DNA from: Bacillota bacterium
Lineage (GTDB): Bacteria > Bacillota > Clostridia > Christensenellales > CAG-138
Direction of reading: 5' to 3'
Length of the DNA: 15,322 bases
Assembly: GCA_023409435.1 (NCBI GenBank)
Contig: JAEYHP010000045.1
Location: 1-15,322 of the forward strand
Part shown: piece by piece, positions 1 to 6,538 of the stretch
Position numbering within the stretch: the stretch's first letter is position 1
Layout: each line of letters opens with the position of its first letter
Program-made: the position numbers and the translations under genes
Notes under the pieces: generated by a model
Seen by the model: the letters and a program-made list of their open reading frames with translations, nothing else
Told to the model about the DNA's origin: nothing
Database searches by the model: none

Positions 1-712
1 CCAAAGTTTTTCCCATGCTGCCTTCGTCGCCCGTGATATCCAGGATATCGTCCGTAATCTGGAACAGCAGCCCGTAATGGGCACCAAATTCTCTTAAATA
101 CGCAAGCGTGCCTTCCCCTGCGCCCGCGCAATGCGCACCCGCTTCCACGGCCGCAAGAAGCATGGCGGAGGTCTTGCCCCTGTGTATAGCCAGAAGAGTA
201 TCCTCATCCATCCTTCCGCTGCCTTCGTTCTGAAGATCCAAGGACTGCCCGGCCACCATGCCGGTTACACCCGCACCCCTTGCCACAGCCTGCGCCGCAA
301 GCGCAAATTTAAGTTCCGGGCGCCTGACGATCACTTTGAGCATACTCTCAAACGCATAGGAAAGCAGCGCGTCCCCGGCAAGCACCGCCTGCCCTTCGCC
401 GAATACCTTGTGGCAGGTCAGCTTGCCGCGGCGGTAGTCGTCGTTGTCCATGGCAGGGAGATCGTCGTGGATCAAAGAATAGGTGTGGATCATTTCAAGC
501 GCGCACGCAAACGGCATGGCGTCCTCCATGGAGCCATTGAGCATTTCGCATACCGCCAATGTGATGGCGGGGCGCAGGCGCTTTCCGCCCGCGAACACGC
601 TGTAGGACATGCTTTCTATAAGCTGCTTCGGGATATTCTCCGCTGCCAGGTACACACAAAGCGCTTCGTCTACAAGCGCTGCATAGTGCTTCTGCTGTTC
701 CAAAAAGCTCAT
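1..712 (-). CDS. ispA: Farnesyl diphosphate synthase, partial (3' end beyond left edge)
   Basis: This is a trans-isoprenyl diphosphate synthase that condenses IPP with DMAPP and GPP to make farnesyl diphosphate in the cytoplasm. It feeds undecaprenyl-phosphate and quinone synthesis. The visible 237 residues show the substrate-binding GKR (43-45), the first aspartate-rich motif DDLPAMD (83-89) with the bacterial two-residue insertion, GQSLDL (155-160) and the second aspartate-rich motif DDILD (221-225). A tyrosine five residues before the first motif (Y78) is the family's chain-length stop and predicts a C15 product. The ATG at 712 overlaps the xseB stop as ATGA, with GGAGG 8 bases upstream, so it is translationally coupled. 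The reading frame is open to the window edge; roughly the last 55-60 residues are missing. The assignment is secure; only chain length is inferred. Confidence 0.96.
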   Translation of the reverse strand, partial: MSFLEQQKHYAALVDEALCVYLAAENIPKQLIESMSYSVFAGGKRLRPAITLAVCEMLNGSMEDAMPFACALEMIHTYSLIHDDLPAMDNDDYRRGKLTCHKVFGEGQAVLAGDALLSYAFESMLKVIVRRPELKFALAAQAVARGAGVTGMVAGQSLDLQNEGSGRMDEDTLLAIHRGKTSAMLLAAVEAGAHCAGAGEGTLAYLREFGAHYGLLFQITDDILDITGDEGSMGKTL

Positions 713-927
713 TCCTGGTCCTCCGGGCGGCTTAGCGTGGTAAGACGCCCTTCATAGGATTCCAATAGCTCCATGCAGCGCTTGCCCAGCGCCGCGCCGC
801 GCTCATACAGCGAGACCATCTCTTCAAGCGGGCTGTTGCCGCTTTCGAGCTTCTGAACGATTGTTTCGAGTTCCTCCATCAGCGCTTCAAACGGCGCGTC
901 CTTGGATATCATTTGCTCCTTAGACAT
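709..927 (-). CDS. xseB: Exodeoxyribonuclease VII small subunit
   Basis: This is the 72-residue small subunit of exonuclease VII, which joins XseA to degrade single-stranded DNA from both ends during repair. The protein is almost entirely alpha-helical. It has the family core: FEALMEELETIVQKLESG near residues 13-30, then PLEEMVSLYERGAALGKRC, a pattern expected for the helical hairpin that wraps the large subunit. The ATG at 927 is chosen because AAGGAG lies just upstream at the end of xseA and the N-terminus matches family length. A longer open frame upstream overlaps xseA and has no ribosome site. It starts one base after the xseA stop and its own stop overlaps the ispA start by four bases, so xseA, xseB and ispA are coupled. 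Confidence 0.95.
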   Translation of the reverse strand: MSKEQMISKDAPFEALMEELETIVQKLESGNSPLEEMVSLYERGAALGKRCMELLESYEGRLTTLSRPEDQE

Positions 928-928
928 A

Positions 929-2158
929 CTATTCTCCTTTTTGCAGCAGATTTGCCGCGGTGACCTGTTCGATACGCGCCGTAGCCGCGCCGTCATTCAT
1001 ATGCAGCACCACCGGCATACCGGCATCCATAGTGGAAGTATTGTGCAGGATGCGCCCTTCCCCGTCTGTTACAATGGCATAACCGCGGTCCAATACCGCG
1101 CCCGGGGATAATGCGTTTAACCGGTGCAGCAGCCCTTCCACGCCTGTACGCTGACGCATCAGGGCGTTTCTTCCGCTGTCCTCCAGCTTCTTCCCGGCAT
1201 GCTCCAGGCGTTTTCTTTCCAGCGCGGCATGGTGCGCCGTGGCGGAAAACCCGCGCGCGCGAAGCATCAGCGTTACGCGCTCCCTCTTGACGGTAAGGCT
1301 GCGGTTGAGCGCCCGGAGCAAACGTTCAGAGGCCAGCTCGTCCACCCGCTGCAGCAGCGCGTCGTAGGCGGGAACGGCAAGCTCCGCCGCCGCCGAAGGA
1401 GTAGGCGCCCGAAGGTCCGCCGTAAAATCGCAAAGCGTGATATCCGTTTCATGGCCCACGGCGGAGATGACGGGAACGCGGCTTTCAAACACCGCCTTGA
1501 CAACTTCCGGCTCGTTGAAGGCCCACAGGTCCTCCATGCTGCCGCCGCCGCGGCCTACGATCAATACGCTGGCGCCGCCATATTCATTTAGGGCGCGGAT
1601 GCCTTTTGCGATATCCGCCGCGGCCCCTGCCCCCTGCACCAGCACCGGGCAGACTACGACGTCCATAGCAGGAAACCTGCGGCGTATGATCTGCAGAATA
1701 TCCTGCAGCGCCGCCCCCGTACCCGAGGTGACAACGCCCACCTTTTGGGGCAGGAACGGGATGGAACGCTTCCTCGCGGGGTCAAAATAGCCCATGGCCT
1801 CCAGCTTGGTTTTTAGCAGCAAAAAGCGCTGGTAGAGTTCCCCTTCCCCTTCCTTTTGCATGGCCTGCGCGTAAAGCTGGAACTGTCCATCCTTCGTATA
1901 CAGCGAAGCATAGCCATCCACCACAACCTTCATACCGTCCTGCGGTTGAAAGTGCACCGACAGGGCCGCGGAGCGGAACATGACGCATCGCAGCACCGCG
2001 TTTTCATCCTTCAACTGAAAATACATGTGCCCCGAGCTGTGGCGCTTGAAACCGGAAAGCTCCCCCTGCACCCGAAGCGCGCGCAAAATCGGGTCGCCAT
2101 TCAACAGATTGCCGACATATTCGTTGAGCTGAGTGACCGTCAATATTCGCTGCTGCAT
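929..2158 (-). CDS. xseA: Exodeoxyribonuclease VII large subunit
   Basis: This is the catalytic subunit of exonuclease VII, a metal-independent single-strand nuclease acting in recombination and mismatch repair. The 409 residues have an N-terminal OB-fold DNA-binding domain (about 5-100, with RVQGELSGFKRHSSGHMYF). The catalytic core follows with VGVVTSGTGAALQDI (140-154), GRGGGS (202-207), GHETD (235-239) and RAPTPSAAAE (250-259). A charged coiled-coil stretch, which in the family binds XseB, comes next, and a short beta-rich tail carries DRGYAIV. The length is a little below that of the E. coli and B. subtilis proteins, with the shortening in the coiled-coil part. The ATG at 2158 has GAGGAAG upstream with suitable spacing. 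It is separated from folD by 148 bases holding a structured element. Confidence 0.97.
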   Translation of the reverse strand: MQQRILTVTQLNEYVGNLLNGDPILRALRVQGELSGFKRHSSGHMYFQLKDENAVLRCVMFRSAALSVHFQPQDGMKVVVDGYASLYTKDGQFQLYAQAMQKEGEGELYQRFLLLKTKLEAMGYFDPARKRSIPFLPQKVGVVTSGTGAALQDILQIIRRRFPAMDVVVCPVLVQGAGAAADIAKGIRALNEYGGASVLIVGRGGGSMEDLWAFNEPEVVKAVFESRVPVISAVGHETDITLCDFTADLRAPTPSAAAELAVPAYDALLQRVDELASERLLRALNRSLTVKRERVTLMLRARGFSATAHHAALERKRLEHAGKKLEDSGRNALMRQRTGVEGLLHRLNALSPGAVLDRGYAIVTDGEGRILHNTSTMDAGMPVVLHMNDGAATARIEQVTAANLLQKGE

Positions 2159-2306
2159 TTATTACTTCCTCAATTAAATAGTGAATTCAGATTGGCGAGG
2201 ATATTTTGGCGCCAGGTAAGGAAAAAAGCACAGGAATACCCGCAGAGCATTGCGAGCATTTTTGACGTAGTATGGTGGCAAATAGACCGCCAAGATGTTT
2301 CAGAAA
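2159..2306 (-). other. Intergenic structured element between folD and xseA
   Basis: This 148-base gap interrupts an otherwise tight operon. It is AT-richer than the flanking genes and holds no gene I can support. An approximately 102-base core (2192-2293) begins with TTGGCG and ends with the complementary CGCCAA. Inside are a second TTGGCG within the perfect palindrome TGGCGCCA (2207-2214) and a 6-bp hairpin, CCCGCA at 2239-2244 against TGCGAG at 2251-2256, with one G-U pair. Terminal complementarity plus internal hairpins suggests a small dispersed repeat or a structured leader for xseA. No second copy lies in this window, so repeat status is inference. No convincing promoter is visible. The last bases carry the xseA ribosome site. 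Confidence 0.45.
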
Positions 2307-3176
2307 TTAGTTGGGGGAGCAATATAGCCCAGCCAGCCGTTCGGCCGCCTCCACGGTATTGCGCATCAGCATGGCGATTGTCATTGGGCCGACGCCGCCG
2401 GGCACGGGGGTAACATACCCCGCAACCTCCATGGCTTCGTCAAACGCCACGTCCCCGCACAGCTTGCCCTCAACACGGCTGGTACCGACATCAATTACCA
2501 CAGCGCCGGGCTTTATCATATCGCCCGTGATCATTTTGGGCTTGCCTATGGCGCACACAAGGATATCCGCCTGTTTGGTAAAGTCGGCAAGATTTTTTGT
2601 ACGGGAATGGCAGACGGTTACGGTCGCGTCATGGTGTATCAACAGTATGGCGGCGGGCTTCCCCACGATATCGCTGCGGCCGATCACCACCGCGTGTTTG
2701 CCCGCAATCCCCGTGCCCGTGCTTTTGATAAGGTCGATTACGCCGTTGGGCGTACAGGGCACCATGCAGGGTTCCTTAGACAGAAGCTTTCCGGCATTGA
2801 CCGGATGAAGCCCGTCCACATCCTTTTCCGGGGATACGGCAATCGCTACGGCGGAAGGGTCGATCTGCCTGGGCAGCGGAAGCTGAACGAGTATGCCGTG
2901 TATCAGCGGGTCCGCATTGAGCATCTCGACGCGCTCCAGCAGTTCCCGCTCCGTGGTTTCCTCGGGCAGGCGAATGACCGCGCCGTGCATGCCCAGAGAG
3001 GACGCCATGCGCTCCTTGCTGGCCACATAGCTATCCGAGGCGGAATCATTCCCCACCAGTATCACGCATAAACCGGGCGTTACGCCTGCGTGTTTCAAAT
3101 GTTCTATGCGCGGTAAAAGCGCCTCCCGCGCAGCCGCGGCAACCGCTTTTCCATCAATCAACTGTGCTTTTCCCAT
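2307..3176 (-). CDS. folD: Bifunctional methylenetetrahydrofolate dehydrogenase / methenyltetrahydrofolate cyclohydrolase
   Basis: FolD interconverts 5,10-methylene-, 5,10-methenyl- and 10-formyl-tetrahydrofolate with NADP, supplying one-carbon units for purines and formyl-Met-tRNA. In acetogenic clostridia it also serves the methyl branch of CO2 fixation. At 289 residues it has the usual length. Visible signatures are the catalytic Y50 and K54 in SDSYVASKERM, ILVQLPLP (95-102), the KDVDG loop (118-122), the Rossmann-fold GRSDIVGKP (166-174) and PVPGGVGPMT (257-266). The ATG at 3176 is preceded by AAGGTGG. It lies downstream of nusB across a 177-base gap containing hairpins, so expression may be adjusted separately from nusB. 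Function is secure. Confidence 0.98.
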   Translation of the reverse strand: MGKAQLIDGKAVAAAAREALLPRIEHLKHAGVTPGLCVILVGNDSASDSYVASKERMASSLGMHGAVIRLPEETTERELLERVEMLNADPLIHGILVQLPLPRQIDPSAVAIAVSPEKDVDGLHPVNAGKLLSKEPCMVPCTPNGVIDLIKSTGTGIAGKHAVVIGRSDIVGKPAAILLIHHDATVTVCHSRTKNLADFTKQADILVCAIGKPKMITGDMIKPGAVVIDVGTSRVEGKLCGDVAFDEAMEVAGYVTPVPGGVGPMTIAMLMRNTVEAAERLAGLYCSPN

Positions 3177-3237
3177 ATTCTATCCACCTTTTCCGTCACA
3201 GGTCAGTCCGGCCCCTCTTCCCCCAAATGAACACGAA

Positions 3238-3265
3238 GCATCGTCCTTTAGCGAAAAGACGATGC
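3238..3265 (-). terminator. Hairpin in the nusB-folD gap (attenuator or weak terminator)
   Basis: On the minus strand GCATCGTC and GACGATGC form a perfect 8-bp stem, extended by TTT against AAA with a bulged G around a small loop. The sequence after it (TTCGTGTTCATTT) is only moderately U-rich, so it is a weak intrinsic terminator at best. It lies between the nusB stop and folD start and could reduce read-through into folD or stabilise a 3' end. Confidence 0.4.
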
Positions 3266-3288
3266 CCGAATGCCCTACGCAGGCGATG

Positions 3289-3331
3289 GAAGCGGTATAA
3301 CAGCTTGTATCAAACCCAGATACAGCGCTTC
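3289..3331 (-). other. Nested stem-loop just after nusB
   Basis: Outer arms GAAGCG (3289-3294) and CGCTTC (3326-3331) enclose an inner hairpin, TGTATC (3306-3311) with GATACA (3319-3324) and a 7-base loop. It lies 22 bases beyond the nusB stop in the transcript, before the 3238-3265 hairpin. Two stacked structures ahead of a folate gene invite a riboswitch idea, but I do not recognise the tetrahydrofolate riboswitch consensus. It is recorded as unassigned RNA structure. Confidence 0.3.
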
Positions 3332-3353
3332 TTCCCGGTTTACCTGTACCTCT

Positions 3354-3764
3354 CTATGCGTGTTCGAGTTGTTTGGAAAGCGTTCCCAGGATTCCGTTGA
3401 TATAGGCAGGGGATTTGTCCCCCGCGAAGCGCTTTGCAAGCTCCACGGCCTCATTTATGGAGACGCTGTGCGGAATATCCTGCCGGTGCAGCATTTCATA
3501 GAGCGCGATGCGCAGGATGCAAAGGTCCACCTTGGGCATGCGGCCCACCGTCCAGCCTATGGCGTTGCTGCCGATCAGCGCGTCGATCTCCTCGATGCTT
3601 GCCTCTATGCCAGCAACAAGGGTATCCGCAAATTCGATATCTTCCTGTGGGGGTTCGTCTACTATCCCGGTCTGCTCCAATATGCAGCGGTAATCGTTCT
3701 CCCCGCCAAGCATTCGGGCAAACATCAGTTTCATTGCAACTTCTCGCGCGATCTTTCTGCTCAT
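3354..3764 (-). CDS. nusB: Transcription antitermination factor NusB
   Basis: NusB binds NusE (ribosomal protein S10) and boxA RNA in the rRNA antitermination complex. The 136-residue all-helical protein begins SRKIAREVAMKLMF, the family N-terminus with the RNA-binding arginines. It ends with the diagnostic block SINEAVELAKRFAGDKSPAYINGILG, followed by LSKQLE. Length is typical. The ATG at 3764 has GGGGAGG upstream, but the spacing of about 14 bases is long, so translation may be modest. The next conserved residues follow at once, so no later start fits. The gene follows DUF2273 by 32 bases, an order common in clostridia (asp23, amaP, DUF2273, nusB). Confidence 0.96.
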   Translation of the reverse strand: MSRKIAREVAMKLMFARMLGGENDYRCILEQTGIVDEPPQEDIEFADTLVAGIEASIEEIDALIGSNAIGWTVGRMPKVDLCILRIALYEMLHRQDIPHSVSINEAVELAKRFAGDKSPAYINGILGTLSKQLEHA

Positions 3765-3796
3765 ACGCAGGCGTTAATCCTCCCCGGTCTCGCTCT

Positions 3797-4027
3797 TTAT
3801 CTCCTGGGCAAAATGCGATCCAGAAAGGTCTTGACCATTTCCCATCCGCCTTTGTCCATCAGGCTCCCTACCACAAAGCATACCCCTACCACGATAATCA
3901 ACAGCAGCGTCCGCCAGAAGTTGATGGTAAGTATCAGTATGCCGATCAAAAGGCCCATCGCAACGAGCCATATCGTCCATTTATGCCCGGTATAAAACAC
4001 AAGCAGTCTCTCTTTCAATCCCGGCAT
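3797..4027 (-). CDS. DUF2273 family small membrane protein
   Basis: This is a 76-residue protein with a short basic N-terminus (MPGLKERLLVFYTGHKW) and two closely spaced hydrophobic segments (about 18-33 and 38-55). A charged C-terminal helix ends FLDRILPRR. This is the DUF2273 pattern, a small two-pass membrane protein almost always encoded beside Asp23-family proteins and AmaP in Bacillota. It is thought to belong with them in an envelope-stress assembly; its biochemical role is unknown. GAGGG lies 7 bases before the ATG at 4027, in the 24-base gap after amaP. Family membership rests on length, topology and neighbours as well as sequence feel. Confidence 0.88.
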   Translation of the reverse strand: MPGLKERLLVFYTGHKWTIWLVAMGLLIGILILTINFWRTLLLIIVVGVCFVVGSLMDKGGWEMVKTFLDRILPRR

Positions 4028-4051
4028 TGGCTTTCCCTCATTCCACCCGCG

Positions 4052-4615
4052 CTATTCCACGCGGCTTTTGGGATTGCTGGAGGTATCTTCAACCAGTATG
4101 CCGATTTCGCGCACATTGATGCCGGAGTTCTTTTCCACGTATTCCTTGAGCGTCTTCTGAAGCTCCGAGGAAAGCGTGGGAATGTCCGTATCCGGCATAA
4201 GGCCGAGGCGAACGCTTAACGTAATGCCGCCTTCGCGTACGGCACGCACACAGCTTACTACGTTGCGGATACGGTTATTGGCGCGGCAATGCTTCTGCAC
4301 CATGCTGTCGATAGCCGAAAGCGTGATGAACGTCGCGCCAAGCTCCGTCGCCTGCACCAGCGTGGAGGTGGGCTGCATCTCTTTTTTGCCGCCGCTTCCC
4401 GCAAACATCAGCCGAACGGTGATCACAAAGAGCACCAGGCCAGAGGAAGCGAGTATAATTGCGTTGTTGGCGCCCCAATACAGTACGTCCACAAACGCCT
4501 TGATATTGGCCACCGGAATGACGCGGGCGGCAAGCGCTACGAGCAGCAGCGAAAGAACGAGCGTCACGATTAAAAGCAGCGCCAAGAGGATCCGATCAAA
4601 GAGCTTTGCCTTCAT
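4052..4615 (-). CDS. amaP: Alkaline shock response membrane anchor protein AmaP
   Basis: AmaP tethers Asp23 to the cell membrane in Staphylococcus aureus. Here it is 187 residues with two N-terminal membrane segments (about 8-30 and 50-72). A cytoplasmic domain of Asp23-like alpha/beta character follows (ITLSAIDSMVQKHC, then VSCVRAVREGGITLSVRLGLMPDTDIP, then LQKTLKEYVEKNSGINVREIGILVED). The ATG at 4615 is selected because AGGAG stands 8 bases upstream and the membrane segment follows directly. An upstream in-frame start at 4669 would add about 18 unrelated residues from the repeat-like spacer. asp23 lies upstream and DUF2273 downstream. It probably responds to envelope stress, but no dedicated promoter is visible. 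Confidence 0.92.
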   Translation of the reverse strand: MKAKLFDRILLALLLIVTLVLSLLLVALAARVIPVANIKAFVDVLYWGANNAIILASSGLVLFVITVRLMFAGSGGKKEMQPTSTLVQATELGATFITLSAIDSMVQKHCRANNRIRNVVSCVRAVREGGITLSVRLGLMPDTDIPTLSSELQKTLKEYVEKNSGINVREIGILVEDTSSNPKSRVE

Positions 4616-4741
4616 ATGTATATCTCCTGCTAAACAGCCGTCAGCTTTCGTAGTTGTATCACGTGCCACGGGTCATGCGGGACCGTCCCAAACACAATGG
4701 TGCGATAAGGACAGTCCCGGCCGTCATGTTTAAAACAGCCG
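4616..4741. repeat. Palindromic REP/MITE-like insert between asp23 and amaP
   Basis: The 126-base gap contains an interrupted inverted repeat: GGGACCGTCCC (4679-4689) and GGACAGTCCC (4709-4718), separated by 19 bases. Each arm is itself a near-perfect palindrome. The 9-mer AAACAGCCG occurs on either side, at 4632-4640 and 4733-4741, like a direct repeat flanking an insertion; the second abuts the asp23 stop. The layout resembles REP-type palindromes or a small nonautonomous element, and in the transcript it would form strong hairpins between the two genes. No protein-coding potential is supported. Mobility is inference from structure alone. Confidence 0.5.
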
Positions 4742-5197
4742 CTACTTGACGCGGGGCGGTTCGACCGGCTTAAGTTCTTTTTCCGGCTTTTCCTTCTTGT
4801 GTTTCTCCTCGCGCACGATCTCCTCGGTTTCGAAGCTAACCGCCTGCACATAGACGTTCGCTTCCACCACGCGAAGGCCCGTCATGGTCTCCACTGCGCC
4901 GCGGATGGCCTGCTGGATATTGGAACACACATCCTGAATTCGAAACCCGTATTTGATGACGACGCTTACGTCAATGGCCGTCTCTTCCGTACCAACTTCG
5001 ACCTTGACGCCTTTCGTCAGATTCTTGCGGCCCAGCATTTCGGTAATGCCTTCCACCATGCCGCCGCTCATGCCCGCGACGCCGGGTACGTCCGCAGCGG
5101 CAAGTGCCGCAATCGTCGCGATTACATCCGATGCAAATACGATTTTACCGCCTTCGCCGCCTTTGATTACGGGAATGATCTCGTTGTTGTTATCCAT
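4742..5197 (-). CDS. Asp23/Gls24 family envelope stress response protein
   Basis: This is a 151-residue Asp23/Gls24-family protein, a soluble protein recruited to the membrane by AmaP. It has the family core: GKIVFASDVIATIAALAAADVPGVAGM near 15-40, a variable loop, KGVKVEVGTEETAIDVSVVIKYGFRI, then a long helix with VCSNIQQAIRGAVETMTGL and VVEANVYVQAVSF. The C-terminus is a lysine/glutamate-rich tail. The ATG at 5197 has GAGGAGGAG close upstream; a longer frame from 5242 would add 15 residues across the ribosome site and is rejected. It is first in the block that runs through amaP and nusB to ispA, with a sigma-A-like promoter 57 bases upstream. In B. subtilis the corresponding position holds yqhY. 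Confidence 0.93.
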   Translation of the reverse strand: MDNNNEIIPVIKGGEGGKIVFASDVIATIAALAAADVPGVAGMSGGMVEGITEMLGRKNLTKGVKVEVGTEETAIDVSVVIKYGFRIQDVCSNIQQAIRGAVETMTGLRVVEANVYVQAVSFETEEIVREEKHKKEKPEKELKPVEPPRVK

Positions 5198-5253
5198 AGA
5201 GCTCCTCCTCTTCCATTGCATCTCCGGCACCGTTATGCGCATCCGGTCTTTCT

Positions 5254-5282
5254 ATTATAGCAGATGCAAATGTTAATGCAAA
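5254..5282 (-). promoter_or_regulatory. Sigma-A-type promoter for asp23 and the downstream block
   Basis: On the minus strand a perfect TATAAT (-10, 5254-5259) is preceded by TGC (extended -10). A partial -35 hexamer TTTGCA (5277-5282) lies 17 bases further upstream. This is the best vegetative promoter in the left half of the window and lies just upstream of asp23. Two copies of TTTGCAT (minus strand, 5264-5270 and 5276-5282) repeat 12 bases apart across the spacer and could be a regulator site. Confidence 0.7.
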
Positions 5283-5316
5283 CAAGGGGTTCCATAAAAT
5301 TGGCGATACACCGTGT

Positions 5317-5343
5317 CCTTCCGCCTTTTTATCCCGCGGAAGG
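5317..5343 (-). terminator. Hairpin overlapping the spoIIIAH stop
   Basis: CCTTCCGC and GCGGAAGG form a perfect 8-bp stem with an 11-base loop containing the spoIIIAH stop codon. No clear U-run follows, so it may be a weak end or RNA-stabilising structure for the spoIIIA operon rather than a strong intrinsic terminator. A vegetative promoter lies immediately downstream. Confidence 0.45.
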
Positions 5344-5841
5344 ATATATTTTTACATTTTGCGCATCCATCTCGGTCTCGCTGTAGACGATGTCGAGTAT
5401 CTGGGCGGCCTGCTTGGCGTCGATTTGCTCCGCTTTGATAACCACATTGACGCTGTCCTCGGTCACCATTACGGCCGCGTCGTCAAATCCTTTGGCTTTG
5501 ATGAGATTTTCAATATTGCGTTCCTTTTCCATGCTGTCCACGATAACGAGCTTCTGCTGCTGCGCGTCGGCAAGCGTTTCCGCATCCGTATCCTCGTTGA
5601 GTATGATCGCGTCCAGCCAATCCACTTCCTCTTTGCGTTCGGTTTCACGATCCGCGCGGAAGACTTCGTAATAGTCCGCCGCGTTGATATCCGCGTTTGC
5701 GATCTGCGTCTGGCCCGGCTCACCCAACGAATCCACATTTTTGGCATTCTCCTCCGCAGCTGCGTTCAGCCTGATGTTGATAAATACCGCCGCCACAAGC
5801 AACACAACCAGTCCAATGAGTACCCCGTATTTCTTTTTCAT
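5329..5841 (-). CDS. spoIIIAH: Stage III sporulation protein AH (SpoIIQ/GA partner)
   Basis: SpoIIIAH sits in the mother-cell membrane and binds forespore SpoIIQ (or SpoIIGA/LytM-type partners) across the intermembrane space, forming the channel ring. The 170-residue protein has a basic start and one membrane segment (about 5-23). An acidic linker follows, with an ADYYEVFRADRETERKEEVDWLD helix. The YscJ/FliF-like ring domain has ADAQQQKLVIVDSMEKERNIENLIKAKGFDDAAVMVTEDSVNVVI as its core, quoted here in separate parts: the ADAQQQKL helix, EKERNIENLIKAKGF and AAVMVTEDSVNVVI. It is shorter than the B. subtilis protein because the linker is short. The ATG at 5841 has AAAGGGGAAG upstream. It is last in the spoIIIA operon, 23 bases after spoIIIAG, and expected to be sigma-E controlled. 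Confidence 0.96.
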   Translation of the reverse strand: MKKKYGVLIGLVVLLVAAVFINIRLNAAAEENAKNVDSLGEPGQTQIANADINAADYYEVFRADRETERKEEVDWLDAIILNEDTDAETLADAQQQKLVIVDSMEKERNIENLIKAKGFDDAAVMVTEDSVNVVIKAEQIDAKQAAQILDIVYSETEMDAQNVKIYPSAG

Positions 5842-5864
5842 GCCCGCTTCCCCTTTCTGAATGC

Positions 5865-6488
5865 TTATTCTTTTTCAGATTGTTCGTCTACTGCAGTGCC
5901 GCCGCCAAGCGCAAACACCTCTATACTTGATGCGGGCACATTGAGCACGGTCTGCACCGCGCGCTGCAGATCCATACGCACCGCGACGTTGTCCGCGCCT
6001 TCCGCCACCACGATCACGCCGCGCACGGCGGGCTGCTTTTCCGTAATGACAATAGGCTCCGTTCCTCCGTTGCCCGAGACGGTGGCGGGCTTCTGGGATT
6101 CCGTTTTCTGTTCCACCGTGCTTTCCTTTTCATTGTCTACGGTTTCGGAACGGTTGGTGTTGGTGTCCGTATTCATGGCGGTCACAATCTCCGGTCCGCT
6201 TTCATAGGTGATCATCACCTCCACGCGGCCCGCGCCGCGGATGCTTGACAATACCGCCTCCAATCGCTCCTCCACTTCCAGTTCCGTTTGGGCGGCATAT
6301 TGGGTATTCTCCGCGGGTTCGGCGGAAGAGGGTTTTTCCTTTGGGAACAGCGTGGAAACGTACAGCAGTACGATCAGCAGCGCAAGGCCGATATACACCG
6401 CCAGTTCCAATTTTTTATTCGCTTTGAGCACGGCAGCGATGCGTGTGATAATACCGTTTTCCGATTTTGGTTTTCTCCTGTTGTCCAA
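5865..6488 (-). CDS. spoIIIAG: Stage III sporulation protein AG
   Basis: SpoIIIAG forms the large mother-cell ring of the SpoIIIA-SpoIIQ channel. The 207-residue protein has one membrane segment (about 29-46), then VEERLEAVLSSIRGAGRVEVMITYESG. A long serine/threonine/glutamate-rich insert follows, corresponding to the beta-triangle insertion of the ring fold. The ring fold is completed by PAVRGVIVVAEGADNVAVRMDL, then QTVLNVPASSIEVFAL. The start is a TTG at 6486-6488: AGGAGG lies 8 bases upstream and no ATG or GTG fits the site. It follows spoIIIAF by 50 bases, one of the larger gaps in the operon. Identity is clear from the ring motif and gene order. Confidence 0.95.
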   Translation of the reverse strand: MDNRRKPKSENGIITRIAAVLKANKKLELAVYIGLALLIVLLYVSTLFPKEKPSSAEPAENTQYAAQTELEVEERLEAVLSSIRGAGRVEVMITYESGPEIVTAMNTDTNTNRSETVDNEKESTVEQKTESQKPATVSGNGGTEPIVITEKQPAVRGVIVVAEGADNVAVRMDLQRAVQTVLNVPASSIEVFALGGGTAVDEQSEKE

Positions 6489-6538
6489 CCCTGTTTCCTC
6501 CTTTTAGCCTACGGTTATATGGGAAGGGTTTATTCGGT

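Noticed and set aside
131..757. Plus-strand open frame of 208 codons opposite ispA
   Set aside because: It is antisense to a clear farnesyl diphosphate synthase. The translation has no family character and there is no ribosome site.
1856..2413. Plus-strand frame spanning the xseA start and the folD-xseA gap
   Set aside because: It runs antisense through two real genes. The part in the gap reflects a structured DNA element and is not a supported protein.
3177..3353. Tetrahydrofolate riboswitch upstream of folD
   Set aside because: Stems are present, but I do not find the conserved riboswitch core by eye, so only the hairpins are reported.
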